A stretch of 36,214 nt of DNA from the NCBI RefSeq assembly GCF_900302465.1, contig NZ_OMOR01000005.1:1-36214 (forward strand), in the 5' to 3' direction. This DNA comes from Ascidiaceihabitans donghaensis. Its GTDB lineage: Bacteria; Pseudomonadota; Alphaproteobacteria; Rhodobacterales; Rhodobacteraceae. A program made the position numbers and the translations under genes. Under the pieces are notes generated by a model. That model did not search any database and was not told where the DNA came from. It saw only the letters and a list, made by a program, of their open reading frames with translations. How positions within the stretch are numbered: the stretch's first letter is position 1; each line of letters starts with the position of its first letter. This document shows, piece by piece, positions 27,957-36,214 of the stretch.

Positions 27957-28514
27957 GTGAGTGAAAAGCTAACCGTTGAAACCACCCCGCTGGAGGGCGT
28001 GCTGATCCTGACTCCCGCGCGCTTTGGCGATGCGCGTGGGTTTTTCTCGGAAAGCTGGAACCGCGCCACCATGCTGGACGCAGGCATTGATCTGGAGTTT
28101 GTGCAGGACAACCATTCGCTGTCTGCCCGCAAAGGCACCCTGCGCGGGTTGCACTTTCAAACGCCCCCCATGGCGCAAGACAAACTGGTGCGCTGCGGAC
28201 GTGGGGCCTTGTTTGATGTGGCCGTGGATATTCGCAGCAGTTCTGCGACGTTCGGGCAATGGTTCGGTGTGGAACTTTCCGCTGAAAACGGTCGCCAACT
28301 GCTGGTGCCCGCAGGCTTTGCCCACGGCTTTGTCACCCTGCAGGATGACACCGAAATCTGCTACAAATGCACAGCGCCTTATGCCCCCGACTGCGACGCA
28401 GGGATTGCATGGGATGATCCGGATATAGGGGTCGATTGGGGCATATCAGAGCCTGTTTTGTCGGAGAAAGACGCCTTAGCCCCCACCCTTAAAAAGCTAG
28501 GAAGCCCGTTTTGA
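27957..28514 (+). CDS. rmlC: dTDP-4-dehydrorhamnose 3,5-epimerase
   Basis: A 185-residue cupin enzyme, third step of dTDP-L-rhamnose synthesis. Family residues are [31 protein letters not shown] (with the catalytic His of RGLHFQ), [16 protein letters not shown] and [18 protein letters not shown] at 27957 is the start, 6 bases after manC. The stop overlaps the TTG start of rmlB in a TTGA quartet, so expression is coupled. Confidence 0.95.
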   Translation: MSEKLTVETTPLEGVLILTPARFGDARGFFSESWNRATMLDAGIDLEFVQDNHSLSARKGTLRGLHFQTPPMAQDKLVRCGRGALFDVAVDIRSSSATFGQWFGVELSAENGRQLLVPAGFAHGFVTLQDDTEICYKCTAPYAPDCDAGIAWDDPDIGVDWGISEPVLSEKDALAPTLKKLGSPF

Positions 28515-29551
28515 AAATACTGGTCACAGGGGGCGCGGGGTTTATTGGCTCTGCGGTTGTGCGTCATGCGATTGCGCAGGGCCACCGTGTTGTGAACCTA
28601 GATGCGCTGACTTATGCGGCCTGTCTCGACAATGTGGCCAGCGTGGCGGACCATCCTGATTATGCCTTTGTGCAGGCTGACATTCGGGATCGTGCAACCT
28701 TGGACAATGTGCTTGCCACACACGCCCCCGATGCCGTCATGCATTTGGCCGCAGAATCCCATGTGGACCGTTCAATTGATGGCCCTTCCACCTTTATAGA
28801 GACGAATATCACCGGCACCTACACCCTGCTGGAAGCCACCCGCGCCTATTGGACCACCCAAGGAAAGCCGGACCATTTCCGCTTTCACCATGTGTCCACA
28901 GACGAGGTGTTTGGATCATTAGGGGCCACGGGTCTGTTCACCGAAGATACGCCATACGACCCCCGTTCGCCCTATTCCGCGTCCAAAGCGGCCAGCGACC
29001 ATCTGGTGCGCGCATGGGCGGAAACCTACGGGTTGCCTGTGGTGCTAAGCAACTGTTCCAACAATTACGGTCCTTTCCATTTCCCCGAAAAGCTGGTGCC
29101 TGTGGTGATCCTGAACGCGCTGGCGGGCAAGGCGGTGCCTGTTTATGGCGCAGGGGAAAACGTGCGCGACTGGCTGTATGTGGAAGACCACGCCGAGGCG
29201 CTGCTGACGGTCCTGACCAAAGGCGCGTTGAACCGCAGTTACAACATCGGCGGGCACAATGAGGTGCGCAATATTGATCTGGTGCGGATGATTTGCGCGC
29301 TTCTGGACGAGATGCGCCCAAGTGATGCGCCCTACGCCAACCTGATCGCATTCGTCACCGACCGCCCCGGGCATGATGCGCGCTATGCGATTGATGCCGG
29401 CCGGATTGGCGATGAACTGGGTTGGGTGCCGTCGGTGACGCTGGAAGAGGGCCTGCGCAAAACGGTTGCGTGGTATCTCGACAATGAGGCGTGGTGGCGG
29501 GCCTTACAGGCGCGCGACGGCGTCGGCGCACGTCTTGGGCTTGGCGCATGA
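28511..29551 (+). CDS. rmlB: dTDP-glucose 4,6-dehydratase
   Basis: A 346-residue SDR enzyme that converts dTDP-glucose to the 4-keto-6-deoxy sugar. The N-terminal [17 protein letters not shown] binds [13 protein letters not shown] carries the catalytic Thr-Asp-Glu; [22 protein letters not shown] has Tyr and Lys; [17 protein letters not shown] is a family signature. The start is TTG at 28511 in a 4-base overlap with rmlC, an unusual start codon but required by the N-terminal motif. The end overlaps rmlD by ATGA. Confidence 0.95.
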   Translation: MKILVTGGAGFIGSAVVRHAIAQGHRVVNLDALTYAACLDNVASVADHPDYAFVQADIRDRATLDNVLATHAPDAVMHLAAESHVDRSIDGPSTFIETNITGTYTLLEATRAYWTTQGKPDHFRFHHVSTDEVFGSLGATGLFTEDTPYDPRSPYSASKAASDHLVRAWAETYGLPVVLSNCSNNYGPFHFPEKLVPVVILNALAGKAVPVYGAGENVRDWLYVEDHAEALLTVLTKGALNRSYNIGGHNEVRNIDLVRMICALLDEMRPSDAPYANLIAFVTDRPGHDARYAIDAGRIGDELGWVPSVTLEEGLRKTVAWYLDNEAWWRALQARDGVGARLGLGA

Positions 29552-30387
29552 TTTTGGTCTTTGGACAATCAGGGCAGGTGGCGCGGGAATTGGCACTATT
29601 GGCGGATGTGCGCTGTCTGGGCCGCGATGATGTCGATCTGGAATATCCGCTGAACTGCGCCGAAGCGATCGCCATTCACCAACCCGCCGCCGTGATCAAT
29701 GCCGCCGCATTCACAAACGTCGACGGGGCCGAAACCGAGGCAAGCCGCGCCCATCTGGTCAACGCCCATGCGCCCGAGGCGATGGCGCAGGCCTGCGCCG
29801 ACTTGGGCATTCCGTTTGTGTCGATCTCAACCGATTACGTGTTTGACGGGGCGGGGGATGCGCCATGGCGTGAGGGCGACACACCCGCGCCCGTCAACGC
29901 CTATGGGCGCTCCAAACTGGCAGGCGAAGTGGCGATTGCACAGGTGGGTGGCACATGGGCTGTGCTGCGCACATCCTGGGTGGTGTCAGCGCATGGCAAT
30001 AACTTTGTGAAAACCATGCTGCGGCTTGGGGCAGAGCGGGACGCACTGACAATCGTGGCGGATCAAATCGGTGGGCTGACCCCGGCGCGCGATATTGCGC
30101 GGGCCTGTCATCATATGGCGCAAAGCCTTATATCAGAGCCTAACAAGGGTGGTATCTATCATTTCTCAGGTTCCCCCAATGCGTCCTGGGCCGATGTGGC
30201 GCGAGCCACCTTTGAGACAGCGGACCTGACATGCACTGTCACTGACATCCCAAGCAGTGACTATCCAACCCCCGCCCTGCGGCCTCTTAATTCGCGCCTT
30301 GATTGCTATAAGATCAAGAAAACCTTTGGCATCAAACGCCCCGACTGGCGCAAAGGTATCGCAGACATAGTGAAAGAATTAGCATGA
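29548..30387 (+). CDS. rmlD: dTDP-4-dehydrorhamnose reductase
   Basis: A 279-residue SDR reductase, last step to dTDP-L-rhamnose. [20 protein letters not shown] at the N-terminus binds [28 protein letters not shown] and YGRSKLAGE follow the family order, then RPLNSRLDC near the C-terminus. The start ATG at 29548 lies in a 4-base overlap with rmlB; the frame is open further upstream to 29491, but that stretch is only rmlB in another frame. A second ATGA overlap joins it to rmlA. Confidence 0.95.
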   Translation: MILVFGQSGQVARELALLADVRCLGRDDVDLEYPLNCAEAIAIHQPAAVINAAAFTNVDGAETEASRAHLVNAHAPEAMAQACADLGIPFVSISTDYVFDGAGDAPWREGDTPAPVNAYGRSKLAGEVAIAQVGGTWAVLRTSWVVSAHGNNFVKTMLRLGAERDALTIVADQIGGLTPARDIARACHHMAQSLISEPNKGGIYHFSGSPNASWADVARATFETADLTCTVTDIPSSDYPTPALRPLNSRLDCYKIKKTFGIKRPDWRKGIADIVKELA

Positions 30388-31265
30388 CACAGGCCCCACA
30401 TCAGCGCAAAGGCATCATCCTCGCAGGCGGCTCTGGCACGCGGCTGTATCCGATCACCATGGGGGTGTCTAAGCAGCTTCTGCCGATCTATGACAAGCCA
30501 ATGATCTACTATCCTTTGTCGGTGATGATGCTGGCGGGCATCCGCGAGATCGCGGTGATCACCACGCCCGAGGACCAAGAACAATTCAAGCGCACGCTTG
30601 GCGATGGCACGCAATGGGGCTTGTCATTGACCTATATCATGCAGCCCAAACCCGAAGGGCTGGCACAGGCGTATATTCTGGCCGAAGATTTCCTGAACGG
30701 CGCGCCCTCCGCCATGGTTCTGGGCGACAACATCTTTTTCGGACACGGGCTGCCCAAGCTGCTGGCGCGGGCAGATGCAGGGCAGGGGGCCACGGTCTTT
30801 GGCTATCACGTGGCCGATCCAGAACGCTACGGGGTGTTGGCCTTTGACGGGGACAGGGTCACGGACATCATCGAAAAGCCTGCCAAAGCGCCGTCAAACT
30901 ACGCGGTGACAGGGCTGTATTTTCTGGACGGGTCTGCACCGGAGCGGGCGCGTGCTGTCACCCCGTCAGAGCGCGGCGAATTGGAAATTACCACGCTGCT
31001 GGGCAGCTACCTTGCCGATGGGGCGCTGAACGTGGAAACCATGGGGCGCGGCTATGCGTGGCTGGACACAGGCACCCACGCGAGCCTGCTGGATGCAGGC
31101 AATTTCGTGCGGACCCTGACCGAGCGGCAAGGGCTGCAATCGGGCTGCCCCGAAGAAATCGCCTATGAACAGGGCTGGATCGACGCAGACGCCGTGCGGG
31201 CGCGGGCAGAGATGTTCGCGAAAAACAGCTATGGGGCGTATCTGTTGCGGATGCTTGAGGGGTAG
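30384..31265 (+). CDS. rmlA: Glucose-1-phosphate thymidylyltransferase
   Basis: A 293-residue enzyme, first step of dTDP-L-rhamnose synthesis. [41 protein letters not shown] is the diagnostic N-terminus. [12 protein letters not shown] carries the metal-binding Asp, YGVLAFDGD and [21 protein letters not shown] follow, and the allosteric end is [18 protein letters not shown]. It is last in the operon. A 7-bp hairpin (GTAGGGG with CCCCTAC) overlaps its stop. Confidence 0.96.
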   Translation: MTQAPHQRKGIILAGGSGTRLYPITMGVSKQLLPIYDKPMIYYPLSVMMLAGIREIAVITTPEDQEQFKRTLGDGTQWGLSLTYIMQPKPEGLAQAYILAEDFLNGAPSAMVLGDNIFFGHGLPKLLARADAGQGATVFGYHVADPERYGVLAFDGDRVTDIIEKPAKAPSNYAVTGLYFLDGSAPERARAVTPSERGELEITTLLGSYLADGALNVETMGRGYAWLDTGTHASLLDAGNFVRTLTERQGLQSGCPEEIAYEQGWIDADAVRARAEMFAKNSYGAYLLRMLEG

Positions 31266-31285
31266 GGGGGTGAGCCCCTACTTAC
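31261..31285 (+). terminator. Weak terminator-like hairpin at the rmlA stop
   Basis: GTAGGGG (31262-31268) pairs with CCCCTAC (31275-31281) across a 6-base loop. The following TTACTGAATTTCT is only partly T-rich, so efficient intrinsic termination is doubtful. Confidence 0.35.
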
Positions 31286-31402
31286 TGAATTTCTGCTCGA
31301 TAGCGAATGACCTCATAGTATGTTCAAGACACACCTCTCCCATGCACCGGAATCCGTTGCCAGAAAACTACTGGTCAGTTCAAAAAGGGGAAAGCTAGCG
31401 GG

Positions 31403-31492
31403 TTACTTCTGGTCAAACCACTTGGCGATAAAATGCCATACGGCACTCGCCAAGAGGCTGCCCAGAAACCCGAGAGCGAGGGTTTCCAGCAT
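31403..31492 (-). CDS. 29-residue hydrophobic peptide, possible type I toxin
   Basis: A 29-codon frame with ATG at 31490-31492 and stop at 31403. Residues 4-22 (TLALGFLGSLLASAVWHFI) form one hydrophobic helix and the end is AKWFDQK. Short size, one membrane helix, and a C-terminal Trp followed by charged residues are the pattern of Fst/Ldr-type toxins (Ldr ends in a W-L-N-K-R-K-like stretch). A Shine-Dalgarno sequence CACAGGAA lies 6 bases before the ATG. The upstream leader can hide that site. The assignment to a toxin is inference; the peptide could be a chance frame, but the ribosome-binding site argues against it. Confidence 0.5.
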   Translation of the reverse strand: MLETLALGFLGSLLASAVWHFIAKWFDQK

Positions 31493-31498
31493 CAGCTA

Positions 31499-31506
31499 TT
31501 CCTGTG
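31499..31506 (-). promoter_or_regulatory. Shine-Dalgarno site that can be sequestered
   Basis: CACAGGAA (minus strand) precedes the 29-residue peptide ATG. An exact complement, TTCCTGTG, lies upstream in the same transcript (31540-31547). Eight perfect pairs would block ribosome access. Confidence 0.55.
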
Positions 31507-31530
31507 CTTGAGAAGCGTTCATACGAACGC

Positions 31531-31560
31531 AAAAGACCCCACAGGAAAGAACCTATGGGG
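31531..31560 (-). promoter_or_regulatory. Attenuator-like hairpin upstream of the small peptide
   Basis: On the minus strand CCCCATAGG (31560-31552), loop TTCTTT, CCTGTGGGG (31545-31537) then TCTTTT (31536-31531) forms a terminator-like hairpin with one G-T pair. Its 3-prime arm overlaps the anti-Shine-Dalgarno TTCCTGTG, so this hairpin and the SD-blocking pairing exclude each other. It could be the end of an upstream small RNA or an attenuator. Confidence 0.5.
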
Positions 31561-31800
31561 CTACGAAGAAACCCGCATCCTGCACCTCAGCAGAAAGTGG
31601 GGTTATCTCTATACGGAATGCCTAAAATGCGCGGAGCGCGTTAAAACCTAGGCAGAGCAAAATTAAGGCTGTTGTGACAGAACCATTGAGTTCCGTCTGT
31701 TCCCGATTATACCGTCAGGTGCGCCACGCGGTCGGCCCGAAGCCATACGATACACGTGCAATTCGGTCAGGCGTATTTAGTCACTAGTGAAAGTACCTGT

Positions 31801-31835
31801 TTCGTTCTGCGTCGTCAACCTTGATGCAGAACGAA
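31801..31835. repeat. Perfect 10-bp inverted repeat
   Basis: TTCGTTCTGC (31801-31810) and GCAGAACGAA (31826-31835) are separated by 15 bases. It lies 57 bases beyond the stop of the DUF2793 gene. No T-tract follows on either strand; it may be a terminator-like structure or a protein site. Confidence 0.55.
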
Positions 31836-31891
31836 TAAACCGCGCAAACCCTCGTCTGCACGGCACCCCTTTTTCACCCCAAAACCAGACC

Positions 31892-33034
31892 CTAATCCGC
31901 CGTCACATAGCTTAGCGCCAAACCGCCGTAGATATACCGCGTCGCGCTGATCGTGCCGATGGGGCGGATAAACAGCACCGCAAACCCGTCTGCGGGGGCT
32001 TCAAAGCCTGCCAAATCCAGATCGAGGCGGTTGAAACCCGGCAAGAACGTGTTGCCCGATTGGCTGGCCACAGAGGTGCGTACCGTTTCGGCGTCCGTGT
32101 TCCAGCCTGTGTCAAACGGACCTGTCTGGAAATGGACCTGCACGTCATAACCCGTCACTTCGGTAGAGGAGGCGCGCAAGAACCCGTCTAGCGATTTCAA
32201 CGCAGCCCCTTGAGGCAAGAACACACCCATGTGTTCCCAACCCACCGCCGGATCACTGCCAGAGCCGCCGTTTGTGCTGCTGTTTTCGCCCTGCACCCCG
32301 TAGCTGGTTTGATGGGTCACCCAGCGGTTGTTGGTGTAGCAGTAAAACCGCCCGCCAATGTCGATGCGGTTGGGCACTTGGGCACCCGACGGGAAAGAAG
32401 CGCGCCCCGATGCCGCGTCAAACGCAGCACCCGTGTTCCAGTTTGACCCGTCATCGCTGACCTTGATCGCAAAGTCGTTGTTGCCGGCGGTGCCCATTTC
32501 GGCGTGGCCTGTGTAGTCGGTCTGAAACAACAGGCTGGCCGTATCGGCGGGGGCGGATTTGTTGACCTTCAGCTGATGACCAGACCCTGCGTGGTTCAGC
32601 AAGGTGGCTGTGCCAGACACGGCCAAGGGGTTGGTGGCATCGGCCACCGTGCCCACCCCAAGGCGGGTCATGTTTTGCAATTCGGTCAGATCGGGGGTCG
32701 CGGCCTCCCAGCCCAGGCCATCAAAATAGACCTGCCCGGCCGTGTCGCGTACAAAAGCCACCCAACCGGTTTGGGCCGCGATATACAGCCACGCGCCATT
32801 GTCCCACACCGCAAGTTCCGTGTCATGGCCTGCCCAGTCGCCGCTGGCTGCGGCCGCCACAAGATAACGGTCCCCTTCGTCGGGGGTCGCAGGCGGGGTC
32901 GTGGCGGTGGCACTCAACACATTGAGTTGCACAACCGCATCCAACACCCGCAACGCTTCATTATGGGTCACGTGCTTTTGCGCTTGGGCGGGTTGAATAT
33001 AGGGCAAACCTAAAATCAAAGATGTGTCAGACAT
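31892..33034 (-). CDS. DUF2793 domain protein
   Basis: A 380-residue protein of the DUF2793 family, common in Rhodobacterales. The N-terminus LGLPYIQPAQAQKHVTHNEALRVLDAVVQLNV followed by DEGDRYLVAAAASGDWAGHDTELAVWDNGAWLYIAAQTGWVAFV is the conserved domain. The second half is beta-rich and ends with a possible carbohydrate- or fibre-like region (GGRFYCYTNNRWVTH, then YDVQVHFQTGPFDTGW). Function is unknown; a structural or tail-fibre-like surface role is often guessed. Start at 33034 is supported by AGGAG at 7 bases; the longer frame to 33145 is not. No other phage gene is near. Confidence 0.8.
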   Translation of the reverse strand: MSDTSLILGLPYIQPAQAQKHVTHNEALRVLDAVVQLNVLSATATTPPATPDEGDRYLVAAAASGDWAGHDTELAVWDNGAWLYIAAQTGWVAFVRDTAGQVYFDGLGWEAATPDLTELQNMTRLGVGTVADATNPLAVSGTATLLNHAGSGHQLKVNKSAPADTASLLFQTDYTGHAEMGTAGNNDFAIKVSDDGSNWNTGAAFDAASGRASFPSGAQVPNRIDIGGRFYCYTNNRWVTHQTSYGVQGENSSTNGGSGSDPAVGWEHMGVFLPQGAALKSLDGFLRASSTEVTGYDVQVHFQTGPFDTGWNTDAETVRTSVASQSGNTFLPGFNRLDLDLAGFEAPADGFAVLFIRPIGTISATRYIYGGLALSYVTAD

Positions 33035-33126
33035 CCGGGAGCTCCTGTCATGAATTACGCCCGGAGTGTCAGCGGAAGCGTTAAACCTTTGGTAAACTGT
33101 GCGTTCGGTGGTCAAAAGGCGCACGT

Positions 33127-33146
33127 TTTGGCGGCTCTCCGCCAAA
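33127..33146. promoter_or_regulatory. 20-bp palindrome in the divergent DUF2793/sqdB gap
   Basis: TTTGGCGGCTCTCCGCCAAA has 8-bp perfect arms around a 4-base centre. It lies between two divergent genes, 116 bases before the sqdB start, and is a good operator candidate. A weak promoter for sqdB (TTAACC, 17 bases, GATACA) lies about 50-80 bases downstream of it. Confidence 0.45.
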
Positions 33147-33214
33147 TTCTCAACCCATGGGTGAATAGGTAAGGGTTTCCCCCATTTTCCCCCTTAACCT
33201 TCCTGCTCTATTAG

Positions 33215-34420
<1,206 letters not shown>

Positions 34421-34474
34421 TCCATTTTGCATAGTGAGGCTGAGTGGAAGTGACATCTTTCACGTGACTTGAAC

Positions 34475-34511
34475 AAAAAGGCCCGCAGCGTTCAGCGTTG
34501 CGGGCCTTTTT
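34475..34511. terminator. Bidirectional rho-independent terminator
   Basis: AAAAAGGCCCGCA (34475-34487) and TGCGGGCCTTTTT (34499-34511) form a perfect 13-bp stem with T-tracts at both ends. It serves sqdB from the left and the GT8-sulfotransferase unit from the right. Confidence 0.93.
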
Positions 34512-34522
34512 GTATGCAGGGG

Positions 34523-35368
34523 TTACCCCGAATTCACATTGTAGCGTTTCAGCGGCGCTTCGGGTGGCTCTACCCCGTAGAATGCGGCCAGCTTGGTGAA
34601 GTCTTCCAGCTCTGACACTTTGATTTCCAGACAATCGTCAGGATAGGCCCGCGCCAAGGCCCGAAAGCGTTGCACATGAATTTTACGCATGCGGCGCAAT
34701 TCACGAGGGCGGCGTTCGGGGTCGCTGGTCCAGAACACATGGCGCGCATAGGTTTCGGGATGGCCTTCTTCCCAGCGTCGTACCGAAGAAATCCATTCCT
34801 CGACGGGGCGATGCACCCAGATGAATTTGCTTTGGGGGGCGATGGCTTTGCGCACAAACGGATGCACATGGGCGTGCCCCAAAGGGGCGTCGGAAAACAC
34901 GTCGAATTTGCGCACGGCCTTGATCAGGTCGGCCAGAATTTCACGCACTTCATCGGTATGATGTTCCATGAACACCGGCGCGAAACGGGCCTGACGGGCC
35001 AGCGTGTTGGCGGCTTTGATGGCGGGCAGATGATCACGCAGCAAAGGACCACGGTGCAGCATGTCCCGCTTGCCCACGCCAAGGGCCACAACGGCTTTGC
35101 CCACAGTTGTGGTGGCGGTTTTGTAGGGCGACGCAACAAAGGTGACGGGGTGCGGAATGACCAGCTTGGATGTGTCGGTGCGCACAACAGGAGACGCCAG
35201 CGGGGCCGGGTCTTGTTCAGGTTTTTGAACAGGCTCTTGTGGGGCCTCGGCCTTCGAGGCCATGTCCTGCGGCGCGGCGTCAGATATCGTATCCGGCACG
35301 GGCGTGTCAGGCACATTGTCACGCTCGTCATCACGGTCAGCGCTTTTGCGTTTGAACGGCCAGATCAT
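34523..35368 (-). CDS. Sulfotransferase-like protein
   Basis: A 281-residue protein. After a low-complexity acidic and proline-rich stretch (residues 8-65), TFVASPYKTATTTVGKAVVALGV (about 76-98) resembles the 5-prime-PAPS loop of sulfotransferases, and SKFIWVHRPVEEWISSVRRW (about 180-199) resembles the 3-prime-phosphate motif. The catalytic base is not certain. It would transfer sulfate from PAPS to the glycan or another acceptor. The ATG at 35368 overlaps the TGA of the GT8 gene in an ATGA quartet, so the two are made together and probably work on the same chain. The family match is by motif only. Confidence 0.72.
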   Translation of the reverse strand: MIWPFKRKSADRDDERDNVPDTPVPDTISDAAPQDMASKAEAPQEPVQKPEQDPAPLASPVVRTDTSKLVIPHPVTFVASPYKTATTTVGKAVVALGVGKRDMLHRGPLLRDHLPAIKAANTLARQARFAPVFMEHHTDEVREILADLIKAVRKFDVFSDAPLGHAHVHPFVRKAIAPQSKFIWVHRPVEEWISSVRRWEEGHPETYARHVFWTSDPERRPRELRRMRKIHVQRFRALARAYPDDCLEIKVSELEDFTKLAAFYGVEPPEAPLKRYNVNSG

Positions 35369-36214
35369 CGTGCAAAAGTCCTGTACACCCGCACCAATGC
35401 GGGGCGCAGCGCCGGAAAGCGTTCCGCCAAAGCCTGACCCTTTTCCACAGCCCAAGTGCGCTGTTCATCCTGACGGTCCCGCGTCATCCGACGCTGTTTT
35501 GGCGCAAGGTTTTTCAGCACCTCCGCATAAAACGGCGTCTGCGCGATGGCGGCCCAATAGTACTGGGCGCGCGGCACCGGCACAGCGTTCCATGGCTTAT
35601 AATTGCCCGCCGCATAATGCGTCACGAATGGGTCTTTGCGCGCGGCCATCGCGGCGGCAAACCCTGGCGCAGGCACACGGCCATACCCGTCTGCATGGGT
35701 GTTGAACACATTGTAACGCCCATCCAGCACCATCAGGCTGTCTTTGAAATGCACGTTCAGAATGTCCTGATCGCGGAACAGGTAACGCCCCGCTTCGGCC
35801 TCTTTCATCAAGGCCGCACCGGTGGCGGCCACATCCATGGCCCCCATGTTCAACAGCATCAGACCCGCGTTGAAATACCGCGCAATCTGCGCATCGCTTA
35901 GACCCAACACATCGCGGTGGTAGTCGGCCAGATCGGGCACATCAGGGTCGATTGTGGGGGTTGGCCCCGTCAGCGTGCGCGTCATGATGTAATCCGGCAC
36001 CGCTGCAATCTGGGCGTCCCCCATATCGGTGTCGAAGATCTCGCAAACATCACCGTGGAAGATCATGTCGCCATCCACATACAGCAGCCGGTCAAGGCTG
36101 GGCAGCAGATCAAACAACAAGAAACGGTTGTAGGTTGCGTTGGACGGGGCGCGGCTTGACGACCGGTAGCTGCCTTCAAAGGCGCGGCCCACAGGCAGGA
36201 CATGCAGATGGGCG
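35365..36214 (-). CDS. DUF4422-GT8 glycosyltransferase, C-terminal part (joins 1-1122)
   Basis: This is the end of the gene that begins at 1122; bases 36088-36214 repeat 1-127. It holds the GT8 core: NATYNRFLLFDLLPSLDRLLYVDGDMIFHGD with the DGD metal-binding motif (residues 379-381 of the full protein), ARYFNAGLMLLNMGAM, DQDILN, and the family-typical HYAAGNYKPW near the end. The last residues are YRTFAR. The stop overlaps the sulfotransferase start. Read on its own it would look like a truncated protein with a GTG start at 36192; that is an artefact of the linear contig. Confidence 0.92.
   Translation of the reverse strand, partial: AHLHVLPVGRAFEGSYRSSSRAPSNATYNRFLLFDLLPSLDRLLYVDGDMIFHGDVCEIFDTDMGDAQIAAVPDYIMTRTLTGPTPTIDPDVPDLADYHRDVLGLSDAQIARYFNAGLMLLNMGAMDVAATGAALMKEAEAGRYLFRDQDILNVHFKDSLMVLDGRYNVFNTHADGYGRVPAPGFAAAMAARKDPFVTHYAAGNYKPWNAVPVPRAQYYWAAIAQTPFYAEVLKNLAPKQRRMTRDRQDEQRTWAVEKGQALAERFPALRPALVRVYRTFAR
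36088..36214. repeat. Terminal direct repeat, right copy
   Basis: Identical to bases 1-127. Removing one copy closes the circle at about 36,087 bp with the GT8 frame intact. Confidence 0.95.

Larger units (their letters stand above)
31493..31891. other. 399-base gap: structured leader and unexplained lower-GC DNA
   Basis: From 31493 to about 31560 this holds the leader of the small peptide gene: Shine-Dalgarno (31499-31506), a small stem GCGTTC/GAACGC (31515-31530) and the hairpin at 31531-31560. From 31561 to 31780 no gene, promoter or repeat is convincing; a plus-strand frame at 31433-31651 shows no family sign. TCACTAGTGA (31781-31790) is a 10-bp palindrome and 31801-31835 an inverted repeat. 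GC is visibly lower than in flanking genes. Confidence 0.5.

Noticed and set aside
31433-31651. A 72-codon plus-strand frame in the low-GC gap
   Set aside because: No family resemblance and no ribosome-binding site; it runs through hairpins that suit the minus-strand leader better.
31892-33034. Prophage remnant suggested by the DUF2793 protein
   Set aside because: No capsid, terminase, portal or integrase gene is nearby and the family is widespread outside phages in Rhodobacterales.

Overview
The window reads as one complete circular plasmid of about 36,087 bp, opened at an arbitrary point. The first 127 bases (1-127) are repeated exactly as the last 127 (36088-36214), and one glycosyltransferase gene runs in frame across the join. 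The organism is most likely a marine alphaproteobacterium of the Rhodobacterales (Roseobacter group). Reasons are the high GC, a RepA (RPA-family) initiator divergent from parAB, and proteins with DUF1217, DUF2793 and DUF4422 domains that are common there. The layout resembles the published RepA-type 'biofilm' or 'rhamnose' plasmids of roseobacters. That match is inferred from gene content and no database was searched.

Maintenance block (12195-16613): parB and parA on the minus strand, then an origin-like region (AT-rich tract, three 22-bp iterons in perfect phase, one consensus DnaA box), repA on the plus strand, and a brnT-brnA toxin-antitoxin pair whose last stop codon overlaps that of repA. 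A parS-like palindrome lies just after parB. No transfer, mobilisation, transposase or integrase gene is visible.

Surface-glycan block (most of the remainder). Sugar supply: manC-rmlC-rmlB-rmlD-rmlA (GDP-mannose and dTDP-L-rhamnose, 26535-31265), an SDR epimerase plus glf (UDP-galactofuranose, 16868-18989) and sqdB (UDP-sulfoquinovose, 33263-34420). Assembly: a GlfT-like GT2, a GT2-GT4 two-domain protein, a 1,099-residue GT4 multidomain protein coupled to a methyltransferase, a DUF4422-GT8 fusion and a sulfotransferase-like protein. Export: KpsT, KpsE and KpsM-type ABC exporter parts (6436-9513). Initiating (KpsC/S) and outer-membrane (KpsD/Wza) parts are missing and would have to come from the chromosome.

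Secreted and motility-linked proteins: a serralysin-like M10 metalloprotease and a beta-propeller-like RTX protein sit side by side (1358-6264) and share a C-terminal cassette, suggesting one type I secretion route encoded elsewhere. An orphan DUF1217 (flagellum-associated) protein lies between the exporter and the galactofuranosyltransferase-like gene. The cargo therefore combines capsule, adhesin-type and flagellum-linked functions, which fits control of attachment.

The least explained part is 31266-31891, a lower-GC gap. It holds a 29-codon hydrophobic ORF with a good ribosome-binding site and a leader that can fold in two mutually exclusive ways, one of them hiding that site. It looks like a type I toxin of the Fst/Ldr kind, but this is a hypothesis.
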